In this document: positions 52,664 to 61,920 of the stretch, piece after piece
Numbering within the stretch: the stretch's first letter is position 1
Layout: each line of letters begins with the position of its first letter
Assembly (NCBI GenBank): GCA_964352735.1
Contig: CAYGTC010000011.1
Coordinates: forward strand, 19,879 to 83,878
Origin: NORP309 sp964352735
Lineage (GTDB): Bacteria; Pseudomonadota; Gammaproteobacteria; Xanthomonadales; Marinicellaceae
DNA: 64,000 nt
Reading direction: 5' to 3'
Program-made: the position numbers and the translations under genes
The notes under the pieces: model-generated
Database searches by the model: none
What the model was told of the DNA's origin: nothing
The model's input: only the letters and a program-made list of their open reading frames with translations

Positions 52664-54018
52664 TACCAGGTGACAATGACCCGTTGATCATCCAATACAT
52701 CCAATAAAAAACCTTCGCCTGAGCGATTTGGCCCACCAAACAACGTTCCTGACATCCAACTTTTGTCCTCAACTTGATCGAACCCTTGCTCCAAACAAGA
52801 CTTAACGGCTGCATTACTTGCCAAACGAAACACATCATAACCGCCATCACCAAAAACCAAACCATCATCCTGAATAAAAGATTCATAGCTCATCATGGCT
52901 TGATTGCACCCAACAAATTCTAAATTTAACCGCCCCCAATCTGACACATCAATGGCATCGGTATCAAAGTCATTGCCAAAAGCGCCACCACGGGTGGTTG
53001 AAAAATTATCAACCACAACAGTATTATCGGCAATTTCGCCAACACCAACCATCCAATGATGACGGGCCATTTTAACGCTTTGCGGTGCTTTTTTGGGCAA
53101 TCTGAAAACATAGGTCGCGCCATTCAAGTTACCTGTGGCACCAGGGGCAATGACATCTTCTTGATTGCCGTTGCTTAAGTTTAATCTCACCACTTTGTTG
53201 ACTTGCGGCCTATCACTGGCTACCAGTGCAAAACCATTGCCATCACTGATGATGCCTGTGGGACTTCTAATGGTTGCAAACCTGTCAACAAAGATTCCAT
53301 TCAAGTCATATCGAAGAACCGCACCAGTTCTCCAGGCAGTGACATACATAAAGTTCTGATGGAACAAAATGGCTCTGGGTGCATTAAGCCCGCCCACACC
53401 ATTGGCAACCACTTCTGAAACTGCCAATGTATCTAAGTTCACCTTAATAATATTGTCGGAATCAAAACCAGGCACATACAACTGCCCATCTGGCCCAATG
53501 GCCATGCCAATGTCTAAACCCCGAAGATGCTGTGTTGATGCTGTAAGAACAGTTTGTACAATTTGATAGTTATCCGCACTCACTTTAACGATATTATTAT
53601 TTGAATAACCACCCACTAACAAATGCCCCGCACTGTCGGTGACCACAGCCAAGGGATTATTCAGTAATCGTGGCTCAATTTGATCTGTACCTGGATCATC
53701 GCCTGAAACAACTGTACCTTGAGACAAGGTTTGTCGATCAAACCTGACAAACCGATGATTTTGTTCGCTGACTATCACTACATCATCATTTTGATCAATA
53801 AAGATTGCTTGTGGGCCATCCAATAAACCATCGCTGTCTAAATCCCTGATGTAATCATTGTTATGACATCCATCATAAATCTTAACATTATCACTTTGCC
53901 AGCTACTGACCAATAGCAAAGAATCACAATTGGGATCACCTAAGTCTTGGCTTTTTACCAGTAAAGGCGCTAAAATTAGTGGACTAATTATAATAAAGAA
54001 CGGTATTTTTTTAAGCAT
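52636..54018 (-). CDS. secreted NHL/YVTN-like beta-propeller protein
   Basis: A protein of 460 residues with signal peptide (ending LLVKS). Repeats of about 45 residues of the NHL/YVTN type run through residues 30-290 (GPQAIFIDQNDDVVIVS, NPLAVVTDSAGHLLVGGY, GMAIGPDGQLYVPGF, SPTGIISDGNGFALVA). The C-terminal part (from about 345) has GRLNLEFVGCNQAMMSYES, then GPNRSGEGFLLDVL and VTWYTY, a module seen at the end of many secreted proteins of Marinicella-like and related gammaproteobacteria. It seems cut short: where the module usually continues past WYTYD, this one ends at WYTYLPALSK. It is extracellular or periplasmic; ligand unknown. Confidence 0.75.
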   Translation of the reverse strand: MLKKIPFFIIISPLILAPLLVKSQDLGDPNCDSLLLVSSWQSDNVKIYDGCHNNDYIRDLDSDGLLDGPQAIFIDQNDDVVIVSEQNHRFVRFDRQTLSQGTVVSGDDPGTDQIEPRLLNNPLAVVTDSAGHLLVGGYSNNNIVKVSADNYQIVQTVLTASTQHLRGLDIGMAIGPDGQLYVPGFDSDNIIKVNLDTLAVSEVVANGVGGLNAPRAILFHQNFMYVTAWRTGAVLRYDLNGIFVDRFATIRSPTGIISDGNGFALVASDRPQVNKVVRLNLSNGNQEDVIAPGATGNLNGATYVFRLPKKAPQSVKMARHHWMVGVGEIADNTVVVDNFSTTRGGAFGNDFDTDAIDVSDWGRLNLEFVGCNQAMMSYESFIQDDGLVFGDGGYDVFRLASNAAVKSCLEQGFDQVEDKSWMSGTLFGGPNRSGEGFLLDVLDDQRVIVTWYTYLPALSK

Positions 54019-54119
54019 TTATTTATCCTCGTCATAATAGGAAAGAAAGTCAAATCATAGAAAGAAACGCAGAAAAATACTTTCGCTAAACCTCCTTTTT
54101 ATCTATTTTACGAAAAAAA

Positions 54120-56192
54120 TTGAATAATAATCACAAAATCCATCAAATTGGTAATTGGGAGTTTGATCAAGAAACCGCCATACTGTCCAACAAAAACAAG
54201 CAACAATCGTTGCCACGTTTACTTGCCGATTTATTGGTCTTTTTTATCCACCATCGTGATCGTGTTGTCACTCGCGAAGAATTGATTGAAGAATTATGGA
54301 AAGACAAGTATGTGAATGAAAACGCATTGTCGCGCGCCATAGCTGAATTGAGAAAAGCCTTACAAGACTCCGCTAGCCAGCCACAGTTCATCAAAACCTT
54401 ACCCAAAAAAGGTTATCAGTTCATTCATCCAGTGGTTGATCTTCACAAACAACGCCAACAACAAAACAAAAAACGAATCAATACAATGTTATTGATTACA
54501 TTAATCACCGCGGCATTGATTCTTTTGTATTTCCTCTCTAATCAAAGCTCTGTAGTTACACAATTGACTGTCGCATTGAATAAAGCCCAAAGAATTACTG
54601 CACGTCAGGGCATGGAACAACAACCACAACTGTCAGCTGATGGCAGTAAAATAACCTATCATAATGAACTGAAAGGCAAATCACATGCCGTCATTTATGA
54701 CATTGAACGACAAAAAACCCTTGATGACATCAGCGCGCAAGAATTTACCCTTTATTCAGCGATGCTTTCTCATCAGGGCGATCGCATCATCATGGCAGCA
54801 CAAAATGCTGAGGCTGAACCACAATGCAAATTATTGATTAAAAACCTGATCACCAAAGAACAGCAATGGCTTGGCCAATGTTCCGTTAAGAATGACTCTC
54901 AACTATTAACATGGAGTAAAGATGACAGTAGCATTATTTATACTGATACTGAAGCGAAATTTGGCACCACTGCATTGTGGCAACTCACCTTGGCAACCAG
55001 CGAAAAACAACAATTGACTTTTCCAGATTCGATAGACTTCTTTGATAATACGCCACAAATCAGCCCCAACGGACAATATTTGAGTTTCAGTCGGGGCAAT
55101 CAACAAGTTCGAAATCTGTATGTGAAAGATTTAAAAAAACCTACTCAACCCCTTATTGCTCTAACACAATCACACCACTATTCTGTCAGCCATACCTGGA
55201 TAGATAATCAACACATCATCATGGATTCTGACCAAACAGGCGAACGTCTGTTATGGTTGCTTAACATCAATGACAAAATACCACAGTTGTTGGGTGCACG
55301 AGGTGCCCAATTTCCGAGCATCGATATCAATCGCAAAAAACTGGCTTTTCAAGTCGCACAATATGAAGCCAATATTTGGTTGGTTGATTTAACCTCACAA
55401 CAACAAACGAGATTGATTCATTCAACTAAGTATGACAACAACCCATCTTTTTCTCCTTCAGGTGAACGATTTGCATTTTCTACGAATCGGCAAAACCATG
55501 GTGTTATCTGGCTTTATGACTTCAATACAAATGAAGAAATCAAACTGTTTGAATTAACTGATAGCAAATTAACACGACCTTCATGGTCAACAGATGGTGA
55601 AAAAATATTGGTCACCGCCAATAATGCAGAAGGATTGTGGAGTTATGAATTTAATTTAAGCAACAATCAATACCGCAAACTGAACTTCACACAGGAAAAT
55701 TTTGCTGCCATCTATATCCGAGATGACATTTATGCCATGTCTAAACCTGTTAATGGAGAATCCACCATTTTAAAACTGGATACTGCTGATCAAATGACAA
55801 ACCTAAACATCAATGGTATCAGTCGATTCATGGCAAACAACAATCAGACATTAATCATGAGTAAAACCAATAAAGATGGATTATATCTGGTTGACCTTGA
55901 TAACATGAATCAAAAAATACTGATCGGAGACTTTCCTTCATCTGCACTGAATCACTGGACCAGTTCTGGTTCTTATGTTTTTTACCGTGATCGGCAGCAG
56001 AAAGATCCAAACAACCCGTATGTAACCAAAAGAATCAATACCTTAACACATGAAGTCAGTACCGTTAGCAGTGCCTATGCCAACAGTGTTGGCCCCTCTA
56101 TGAGTGTTGATCATACACTCAATCGTTTGTTACTAACTAAAACAGATCGAGCGGAATCCGATCTTTTTATTACAGACTTGAATATTGACTGA
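54120..56192 (+). CDS. CadC-like membrane transcriptional regulator with TolB-like sensor propeller
   Basis: A protein of about 690 residues. Residues 10-105 are an OmpR/PhoB-type winged helix (LLVFFIHHRDRVVTREELIEELW, ALSRAIAELRKAL, KTLPKKGYQF). A basic stretch is followed by a membrane helix (about 123-140), and the rest is periplasmic, with TolB/PD40 repeats (QLSADGSKITYHN, PQISPNGQYLSFSRGN, PSFSPSGERFAFSTNRQ, PSWSTDGEKILVT). It resembles CadC/ToxR-like regulators that sense a periplasmic signal and bind DNA from the membrane. The start is TTG 54120; no ATG is available and the ribosome binding site is weak. The divergent propeller gene may be a target. Confidence 0.85.
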   Translation: MNNNHKIHQIGNWEFDQETAILSNKNKQQSLPRLLADLLVFFIHHRDRVVTREELIEELWKDKYVNENALSRAIAELRKALQDSASQPQFIKTLPKKGYQFIHPVVDLHKQRQQQNKKRINTMLLITLITAALILLYFLSNQSSVVTQLTVALNKAQRITARQGMEQQPQLSADGSKITYHNELKGKSHAVIYDIERQKTLDDISAQEFTLYSAMLSHQGDRIIMAAQNAEAEPQCKLLIKNLITKEQQWLGQCSVKNDSQLLTWSKDDSSIIYTDTEAKFGTTALWQLTLATSEKQQLTFPDSIDFFDNTPQISPNGQYLSFSRGNQQVRNLYVKDLKKPTQPLIALTQSHHYSVSHTWIDNQHIIMDSDQTGERLLWLLNINDKIPQLLGARGAQFPSIDINRKKLAFQVAQYEANIWLVDLTSQQQTRLIHSTKYDNNPSFSPSGERFAFSTNRQNHGVIWLYDFNTNEEIKLFELTDSKLTRPSWSTDGEKILVTANNAEGLWSYEFNLSNNQYRKLNFTQENFAAIYIRDDIYAMSKPVNGESTILKLDTADQMTNLNINGISRFMANNNQTLIMSKTNKDGLYLVDLDNMNQKILIGDFPSSALNHWTSSGSYVFYRDRQQKDPNNPYVTKRINTLTHEVSTVSSAYANSVGPSMSVDHTLNRLLLTKTDRAESDLFITDLNID

Positions 56193-56225
56193 AATCAGTG
56201 AGTGTCAATTCGCTTGAAAGTGACC

Positions 56226-56909
56226 TTATAACAAGCGGCATTGAGGGAAATAATGGCTGATGTTAGCAAAATCTTTGGTGGTGCATTGCCAATTGATTTG
56301 CTGTTTTTTAACCTTAGGAGTCAAACTGATGGTGCCTTTATCCACTCCCGATTTTTCCGTATACACAACGCTGATTTTGCCACCTCTGCTGACCCAGATT
56401 GAACGAATGGCCTCTGTGGCAAACTGTTGTGGTCGAGCTATATTCAAATCTTTATTGCTGCGAGGAAATCGGTCATTGGTCATGTAATACTCAACAATTT
56501 GTTGCTTGAGTGCTGACATGGTTTGAAAACCTTGAGAAATATATGTCGCTCTTAAAGCCTCTTCACTGCGTTGTCTCTGTAATTCTCGTTGCTTTTGTTC
56601 TTCTTTCCTGTTTTGTTTTTCAATTGCCTGTTTTTCAGTCAACTCTTGTGACACTTTATTCAATTCAGTCAATTGTTCATTGATTTTTTTACTTTGCTCT
56701 TTACTCTCATTAACTTGCTCAGCCACTTCTTTCACCAATTGCTTGGTGTCTTTTTCTTGCTTTTTTATCTGCTGCTCTTTAACGTCAACTTGTTGCTTTA
56801 ACTCAGCAATTTGTTGTTGTAACTGGGCCTCTTCATCTTTTTTTCCATCTAAGTTATAATAAACAATAAAGATAAATAACAAAACAATGATGATTTTAAT
56901 TGGATTCAT
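56226..56909 (-). CDS. coiled-coil membrane protein with pilin-like C-terminal domain
   Basis: A protein of 227 residues; ATG 56909 preferred over TTG 56918. A membrane helix (about 3-20, IKIIIVLLFIFIVYYNL) is followed by a long Gln/Glu/Lys coiled coil (about 27-120). The C-terminal domain resembles the globular part of type IV pilins: MSALKQQIVEYYMTNDRFPRSNKDLNI, a middle IRSIWVSRGGKISVVYTE strand and a closing Cys pair (NWQC...FPQC). A long coiled coil between the anchor and a pilin-like domain is unusual. There is no prepilin peptidase motif at the N-terminus, so it may be a pilin-like decoy or assembly factor. No other pilus gene is nearby. Confidence 0.6.
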   Translation of the reverse strand: MNPIKIIIVLLFIFIVYYNLDGKKDEEAQLQQQIAELKQQVDVKEQQIKKQEKDTKQLVKEVAEQVNESKEQSKKINEQLTELNKVSQELTEKQAIEKQNRKEEQKQRELQRQRSEEALRATYISQGFQTMSALKQQIVEYYMTNDRFPRSNKDLNIARPQQFATEAIRSIWVSRGGKISVVYTEKSGVDKGTISLTPKVKKQQINWQCTTKDFANISHYFPQCRLL

Positions 56910-56955
56910 TTCAACCAATGATCTCTGGTTAATTTATTGAAAACAATTCTACTAT

Positions 56956-59343
56956 TTATTCAAACCCATTGCTATAAATGATGTCATTTAATACCCCACC
57001 ACAAGCTTGACCACTTGCTTGTAATACCACATCATCAATGAACCAACCATCTTCCTCAACAACACCATCAGAAGTCAATCGAAATCTGATTTGTAACTGC
57101 TGAGCATCAGCAGGTTGCTGTAATGTCAGAGACTCAGATTGCCACTGCGCTTGCCCATCACATCTTAAAACTTCCTGCCAACCGCTATTATCATAATTCA
57201 CTTCAACATGTCCCCTATCAAAACCTGACTCCGTATCACAATAATGTTGGAAATTTAAAGACAGTGAATCTGCTTTTGCTATATTAATCACTTCAGAAGT
57301 CAGTGCGGTATTGATATTGGCACCATAATCACCATTGGGACTGTCTGACCAAGCATGAGTTGGACTGTTGGCACGTTCAGTGGTTATCGCCCAAGGTGTA
57401 TTGGCTTGCCAACCACCAGAGCCTGACTCCATATCATCGGAAAATATAGAGCAAAAAGGTTGTAATAGTACCGTTTGTTGAGTTTGTTGCTGCTGATTAA
57501 TCACCACATTTTCAATGATTTGACTCGCAAACCCTTCAGCATTAATCATCAATGAAGCGGTTGCTGGCGGTACCAACATTGTATATTGACCATCCGAACC
57601 TGAAATGGCTTGAGAACCTTCTATGCTCAAAGCAGCGACAACATTTTCCCCGGTCACAGCATTAACGACACGGCCACTGAGTATACCCACTTGATCTGGG
57701 GTAACCACATTTAAAAATTGTGCGAATATGCCACCTTGTTTACCAGAGACATCGGTTGCTGCGGTAAAAACAGTGTGTCGCCCACTGGGCAATGAAGCAC
57801 TGCTCACTTGCCCATTAAAGGCCTCTAAAACGGTATCGTAACTGCCATCTGTTGCATTCAAATTTGATGCCCCCACACCTAACCACGGCAAATCGTTAAT
57901 GTACATTTGAACACTGGCAATATTATCCAGTGATTGCGCACCATTGGATTGATTATAACGGTCATCATTGGCAACCCCTTGAATCTGAGCTGTTTGATTG
58001 CTCATGACATAGTTGGGTGTGATACTCAACTGCTCAATATCTGGACCCAATGGAGTAATATAAGGGGTTCTGGCGACTCTTGTGATATAAAGTAATGATT
58101 GTAAATTGTCTGGAAAAACTTGATTCTCAAAGCTATCACAATCCTGGAAAAACGATGTACCCAGTTCAAAAGCCAGCGATGCCATACCCAGTTCCCCATA
58201 AGTACTGTCAACTGAAGAACCAAAAGCAATGGTCAAATCACTGATGGGCTCTGGAACATAATCACTGAAAAATGCCACACGTTTGCCAAATGCTGATAAT
58301 TGGGCCACATTGGGCGACTCATTGCTTGTAAAACCCCATGGCCATAAGATCAATTGACTGAAACTGTGAATGTCCAAAAAAACACCCGGTGTATCCTCAG
58401 GTGCAGCATCGGTAGGTAACTCACCTCTATTGTCTTCAAAAATCGTGCGCACATAAGTCATCACAGCATCAACTTCTGGTTCGGATTCAGGCGAAGCACC
58501 AGGAAACGTTTGACCACATTGTTGATTATTGGCTGTCCATTGAAATGAATAGTTTCGATTCAAGTCTGCGCCCCTGTCATCACTGCCTGGCGCACAATAA
58601 GCTTGATTGGTATTTTTTCTCCACAACAAGCCCGTTTCAGCCATTTTCCGACCATCAGGATTGGTCTGTAATAATAACTGTACCTCATGATGGTCCAACA
58701 TCCATCTGACATCTGCATTGTTATCATATTGATTCAATAAATATTCTGCAAATCTGGTGCCCAGCTCTGCTGTCGCATACTCGCGAGCGTGAATGGCAGT
58801 GGTAATGAACACGATGGGTTTTTCACCACTGATGTTTTGGTTGGTTAATTTCAATAACCTAAGATCATAGCCATTGGCTACATTGACGGTTTTTTCCCAG
58901 CTGTCACCGATGTCAATGATTTCTGCCAAGTCGGGAAAATTGCTGACCATGCTATCCATGCGTGTAAATGTGCCTTCGACCGTCGAATAACAAGCAAATC
59001 CAGGGATGGTGTCCGCACCATTGGCCTCTTTAGGGCTTTCAAATTGTTGTTTGCGGCTAAAATACTGATCTTGTAAGGGTTGATCAATCCGCATTTTAAC
59101 GCCCAGTGCAGCAATATTTTGATACTCTGTGGCCTCTTCTATCATGACCACAGCAAATTTCTGAGTTCTGTTGGCAGTCCAGATCGGTGTTATCTCACTG
59201 AGCTTTTGCAGTTGTGGCTGATTTTCATAATAAACCCTGACAATGATAGGAAAACCAGAGTCTGGTACTTTTTGTAAAATTTTTGTATCAATCGCTGATG
59301 CAAGCGTTGACCACAACAAAACCAGAAAACCTATTGTTTTCAT
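56956..59343 (-). CDS. secreted M14 zinc carboxypeptidase with C-terminal beta domains
   Basis: A protein of about 795 residues; ATG 59343 follows GAGGTG by seven bases and starts a signal peptide (MKTIGFLVLLWSTLASA). The catalytic domain is about residues 115-430: zinc ligands His and Glu in AIHAREYATAE, NPDGR, RGADLNRNYSFQW, the third zinc ligand in FLDIHSFSQ, and catalytic Glu in SLAFELGTSFFQDC. A bridge domain and a carboxypeptidase-regulatory-like fold (GILSGRVVNAVTGENVVAALSI) follow. The last domain resembles a jelly-roll (FSDDMESGSGGWQ, DGWFIDDVVLQ). The protein ends IIYSNGFE, like many secreted proteins of this bacterial group. Extracellular peptidase. Confidence 0.88.
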   Translation of the reverse strand: MKTIGFLVLLWSTLASAIDTKILQKVPDSGFPIIVRVYYENQPQLQKLSEITPIWTANRTQKFAVVMIEEATEYQNIAALGVKMRIDQPLQDQYFSRKQQFESPKEANGADTIPGFACYSTVEGTFTRMDSMVSNFPDLAEIIDIGDSWEKTVNVANGYDLRLLKLTNQNISGEKPIVFITTAIHAREYATAELGTRFAEYLLNQYDNNADVRWMLDHHEVQLLLQTNPDGRKMAETGLLWRKNTNQAYCAPGSDDRGADLNRNYSFQWTANNQQCGQTFPGASPESEPEVDAVMTYVRTIFEDNRGELPTDAAPEDTPGVFLDIHSFSQLILWPWGFTSNESPNVAQLSAFGKRVAFFSDYVPEPISDLTIAFGSSVDSTYGELGMASLAFELGTSFFQDCDSFENQVFPDNLQSLLYITRVARTPYITPLGPDIEQLSITPNYVMSNQTAQIQGVANDDRYNQSNGAQSLDNIASVQMYINDLPWLGVGASNLNATDGSYDTVLEAFNGQVSSASLPSGRHTVFTAATDVSGKQGGIFAQFLNVVTPDQVGILSGRVVNAVTGENVVAALSIEGSQAISGSDGQYTMLVPPATASLMINAEGFASQIIENVVINQQQQTQQTVLLQPFCSIFSDDMESGSGGWQANTPWAITTERANSPTHAWSDSPNGDYGANINTALTSEVINIAKADSLSLNFQHYCDTESGFDRGHVEVNYDNSGWQEVLRCDGQAQWQSESLTLQQPADAQQLQIRFRLTSDGVVEEDGWFIDDVVLQASGQACGGVLNDIIYSNGFE

Positions 59344-59446
59344 CATTTCACCTCTCATTTATACATACTGCTATTAATAAACGAGTAGGAACGCAACAAT
59401 GGTCACTCTATACTATGATATTCGTAAAATAACATTTCTGTACTTA

Positions 59447-60706
59447 TTAACCCATCAGTTGACCAGGTATCAATGGAATCACATCCACCAAACAATTTTT
59501 ATCCACATGATCCAGTTCTTCGCCCAGTACCAACCAATAATTAGATTGAGAGTATGGTTGTATTTGAAATGACCCTTGTCCGCTCAATACATGACAAACC
59601 AATTGACCCCTAGTATTACATGTTACAAACGATTTATAAAAGGACGTGAAGCCTTTTTTCTTAGTAATAGGTATTTCTAAAATAGCCGACATTTTCTTTT
59701 CAGGCGACATTCCGATCATCATTCTAATCAAAGGCTCAACAAAAAAACGTGTAGCACAGGCCACTGCAATTGGGTTACCCGGTAAACCAAAGTACATGAT
59801 CCCATTGGGCAATTCTGCAAATAGAATGGGTTTACCTGGACGAACTTTCACTTTGTGAAAGTGAATTTTTGCGCCAATACTGTTGAGTATTTTAGGAATA
59901 AAATCACACATCCCCATAGAAACCGCCCCGGTACTGATGATGATTTTCACACCTTTACTTATCGCTTGATCAAGCATTTTTAAAAACTCAGATTCATCAT
60001 CAACAGATGAGGCACTGAAATAAGATTGACAATGTATTGACTGCATATAAGCATTCAAAAATGGCTCATTTGAATTAAATATTTTTCCCTCTGGCAATCG
60101 ATCTATATTCGTATCAGACAGTTCATTACCTGTAGAAATGACGGCCACAGGGATTTTTTTCAATACCTTAATCTGATCTTGCCCAGTGGTGGCCATCGCC
60201 ATGATATGTTGCGCAGCAATCACTTGGTGCTTTTTACAGACCTCTTGCCCTTTTTTATAATCCGTACCGCTAAAACGCACATTATCACCAACATTGACTT
60301 GATGTTGAAACTTGATATGCTGCTGATCATTTGCATCTGGATCTGACACAAGTTCAACCTTTTCAACCGGCATGACTAGATCAAAGGCTTTGGGCATTGG
60401 TGCACCAGTCATGATTTTACACGCATGCTTATTGTTGTGATTGAATGATGATTCATCATCACCAGCCTGAATTAAACCTTTCACTAAAAATTTATTTTCG
60501 AGTTGGTCCGACACCAAGTTTGCACTATTGATTGCATAACCGTCCATGGCAGCATTATTGAAAGGTGGCACATCCACTTTCGAGCAAATGGCTTCACAGG
60601 TCAACCGACCCAAACTTTTTTCAATGGGGACCAATTCTGCATCGGCATATTGATGTACTTTTGCCACACCCTTAAGGATGTTTAATGCTTCATCATATGT
60701 AATCAT
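59447..60706 (-). CDS. moeA: molybdopterin molybdenumtransferase
   Basis: A protein of 419 residues from ATG 60706 (an in-frame TTG lies seven codons upstream). It starts ITYDEALNILKG and has VPPFNNAAMDGYAI, MTGAPMPKAFDLVMPVE, ISTGNEL, STGAVSMGMCDFIPK and FGLPGNPIAVACATRFFVEPLI, as in MoeA. It inserts molybdate into molybdopterin. It is alone here; other moa/mob genes are not in the window. Confidence 0.93.
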   Translation of the reverse strand: MITYDEALNILKGVAKVHQYADAELVPIEKSLGRLTCEAICSKVDVPPFNNAAMDGYAINSANLVSDQLENKFLVKGLIQAGDDESSFNHNNKHACKIMTGAPMPKAFDLVMPVEKVELVSDPDANDQQHIKFQHQVNVGDNVRFSGTDYKKGQEVCKKHQVIAAQHIMAMATTGQDQIKVLKKIPVAVISTGNELSDTNIDRLPEGKIFNSNEPFLNAYMQSIHCQSYFSASSVDDESEFLKMLDQAISKGVKIIISTGAVSMGMCDFIPKILNSIGAKIHFHKVKVRPGKPILFAELPNGIMYFGLPGNPIAVACATRFFVEPLIRMMIGMSPEKKMSAILEIPITKKKGFTSFYKSFVTCNTRGQLVCHVLSGQGSFQIQPYSQSNYWLVLGEELDHVDKNCLVDVIPLIPGQLMG

Positions 60707-60980
60707 TGTATACTTTAAAATGCGCAAAGAGATTCGAGTCTTTTATAATAATCACTCACAAAGACATTGTTAACTTCTATTTAGAGTATTGCTGATAAAA
60801 CGGCCAATTTATTGAAATATTACTAAAATGAAAAAAATACCAAGCTTAAATCATCATGCACTTTTGAAAATCAAACCTACTAATGTCAAGTGATTTTTTC
60901 CAAAAAATATGTCATAATATGAAAGAACACAACAGTTCTTATCATATTTTTATTCTTACCAAAATTAAAGGGGCATCAGC

Positions 60981-61595
60981 ATGAATATTGAAGGTTTAGA
61001 ACCTGAGACTCAACAATTGATCAGTCAATTCAATAAAGTAATTAACGATCCAAAATCTCGACAAAATTTTATCAACAACCCTTCAGAGGGTCTCAAACAA
61101 ATGGGCTTAACCATTGACGGACTTCAACAAGAAGCCTTGACGATGGGTTTGCAAAACCTCGCTTTAGCTCATAATTTTGATAGCACAGATAAGGCAAATA
61201 CTGGAACAAAACCACAAAACACCCAGTCGTTACATAAAGCCAGTGATTTTGAAAAATACTTTCATTGGCATGTTGGAATTTTAGGTTGTCAATTACGCAT
61301 TGATCATGAAGCCATTAAACAATTGCCAGGCCCAATTGATGCCATCGGTTTACTTGCAGGAGTAACATTTGGCGTTGTAAAAGCTGCTGGTGTGGCAGGC
61401 CCCAATGCAGTTGTTGTGGCTTTAGGCTTGGCCTATTGGGGAGCCATATTCACTGCTTATGTTATTACCTTGCCATTACTAGATCAAGGTAAAGGAGTAT
61501 ACCTAACTGTATCATGGCCGCAAATTGGGATCGCCGCAGCCAGCGGTGGATTGTTAGCTGTAGCCGCATTGCCTGTACCAACAACGGTTGTGTAA
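60981..61595 (+). CDS. possible leader-bearing precursor peptide (RiPP/bacteriocin-like), 204 aa
   Basis: A protein of 204 residues preceded by AAAGGGGCA. The N-terminal 65 residues are helical and polar, with NDPKSRQNFINNPSEGLKQMGLT (23-43), resembling nitrile-hydratase-like (NHLP) or Nif11-type leaders, in which a helix carries 'DP...L...G'. A spacer (66-90) is followed by a hydrophobic, glycine/alanine-rich part (117-200, e.g. GLLAGVTFGVVKAAGVAG, IGIAAASGGLLAVAALP) with one cysteine (Cys103). There is no double-glycine cleavage site and no modification or export gene beside it. An alternative is a small membrane protein. No family is recognised. Confidence 0.45.
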   Translation: MNIEGLEPETQQLISQFNKVINDPKSRQNFINNPSEGLKQMGLTIDGLQQEALTMGLQNLALAHNFDSTDKANTGTKPQNTQSLHKASDFEKYFHWHVGILGCQLRIDHEAIKQLPGPIDAIGLLAGVTFGVVKAAGVAGPNAVVVALGLAYWGAIFTAYVITLPLLDQGKGVYLTVSWPQIGIAAASGGLLAVAALPVPTTVV

Positions 61596-61635
61596 TGCAT
61601 ACATGAGATGGTCTTTATAACACTTGATGATAATG

Positions 61636-61689
61636 ATAACTGACCCAAACTCTGTATCAGACCAATAGAATATCTGGGCCAGTTATTTT
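61636..61689 (+). terminator. terminator after the precursor-like gene
   Basis: ATAACTGACCCA (61636-61647) pairs with TGGGCCAGTTAT (61675-61686), one mismatch, and is followed by TTTAAC. It lies 41 bp after the stop. The remaining region up to dxs (to 61920) holds only the dxs promoter. Confidence 0.65.
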
Positions 61690-61862
61690 AACTTTCAACA
61701 TTGACAGTCATACTTCAAGTTAGACCATAGGCTTTGCTATCCTCACCGTTTTAATCAAAACCCTAGCAAACAATTAATGTCATATTCTCATTCATCACAA
61801 TCATCACGAGTACAAATGAAGCACAAATCACCCTCAGTTCAGTCATAAAAATTCAACATCCT

Positions 61863-61891
61863 TTGACGCTGTCGATGATATATAGGATAAT
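61863..61891 (+). promoter_or_regulatory. sigma70-type promoter of dxs
   Basis: TTGACG (61863-61868) and GATAAT (61886-61891) are spaced by exactly 17 bp. Transcription would start near 61898, 23 bp before the dxs ATG. The -10 box lies in a 21-bp motif (61882-61902) shared with the grxC upstream region. Confidence 0.75.
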
Positions 61892-61920
61892 ATGGTTCCT
61901 ATGAAACATCAGACAGCATT

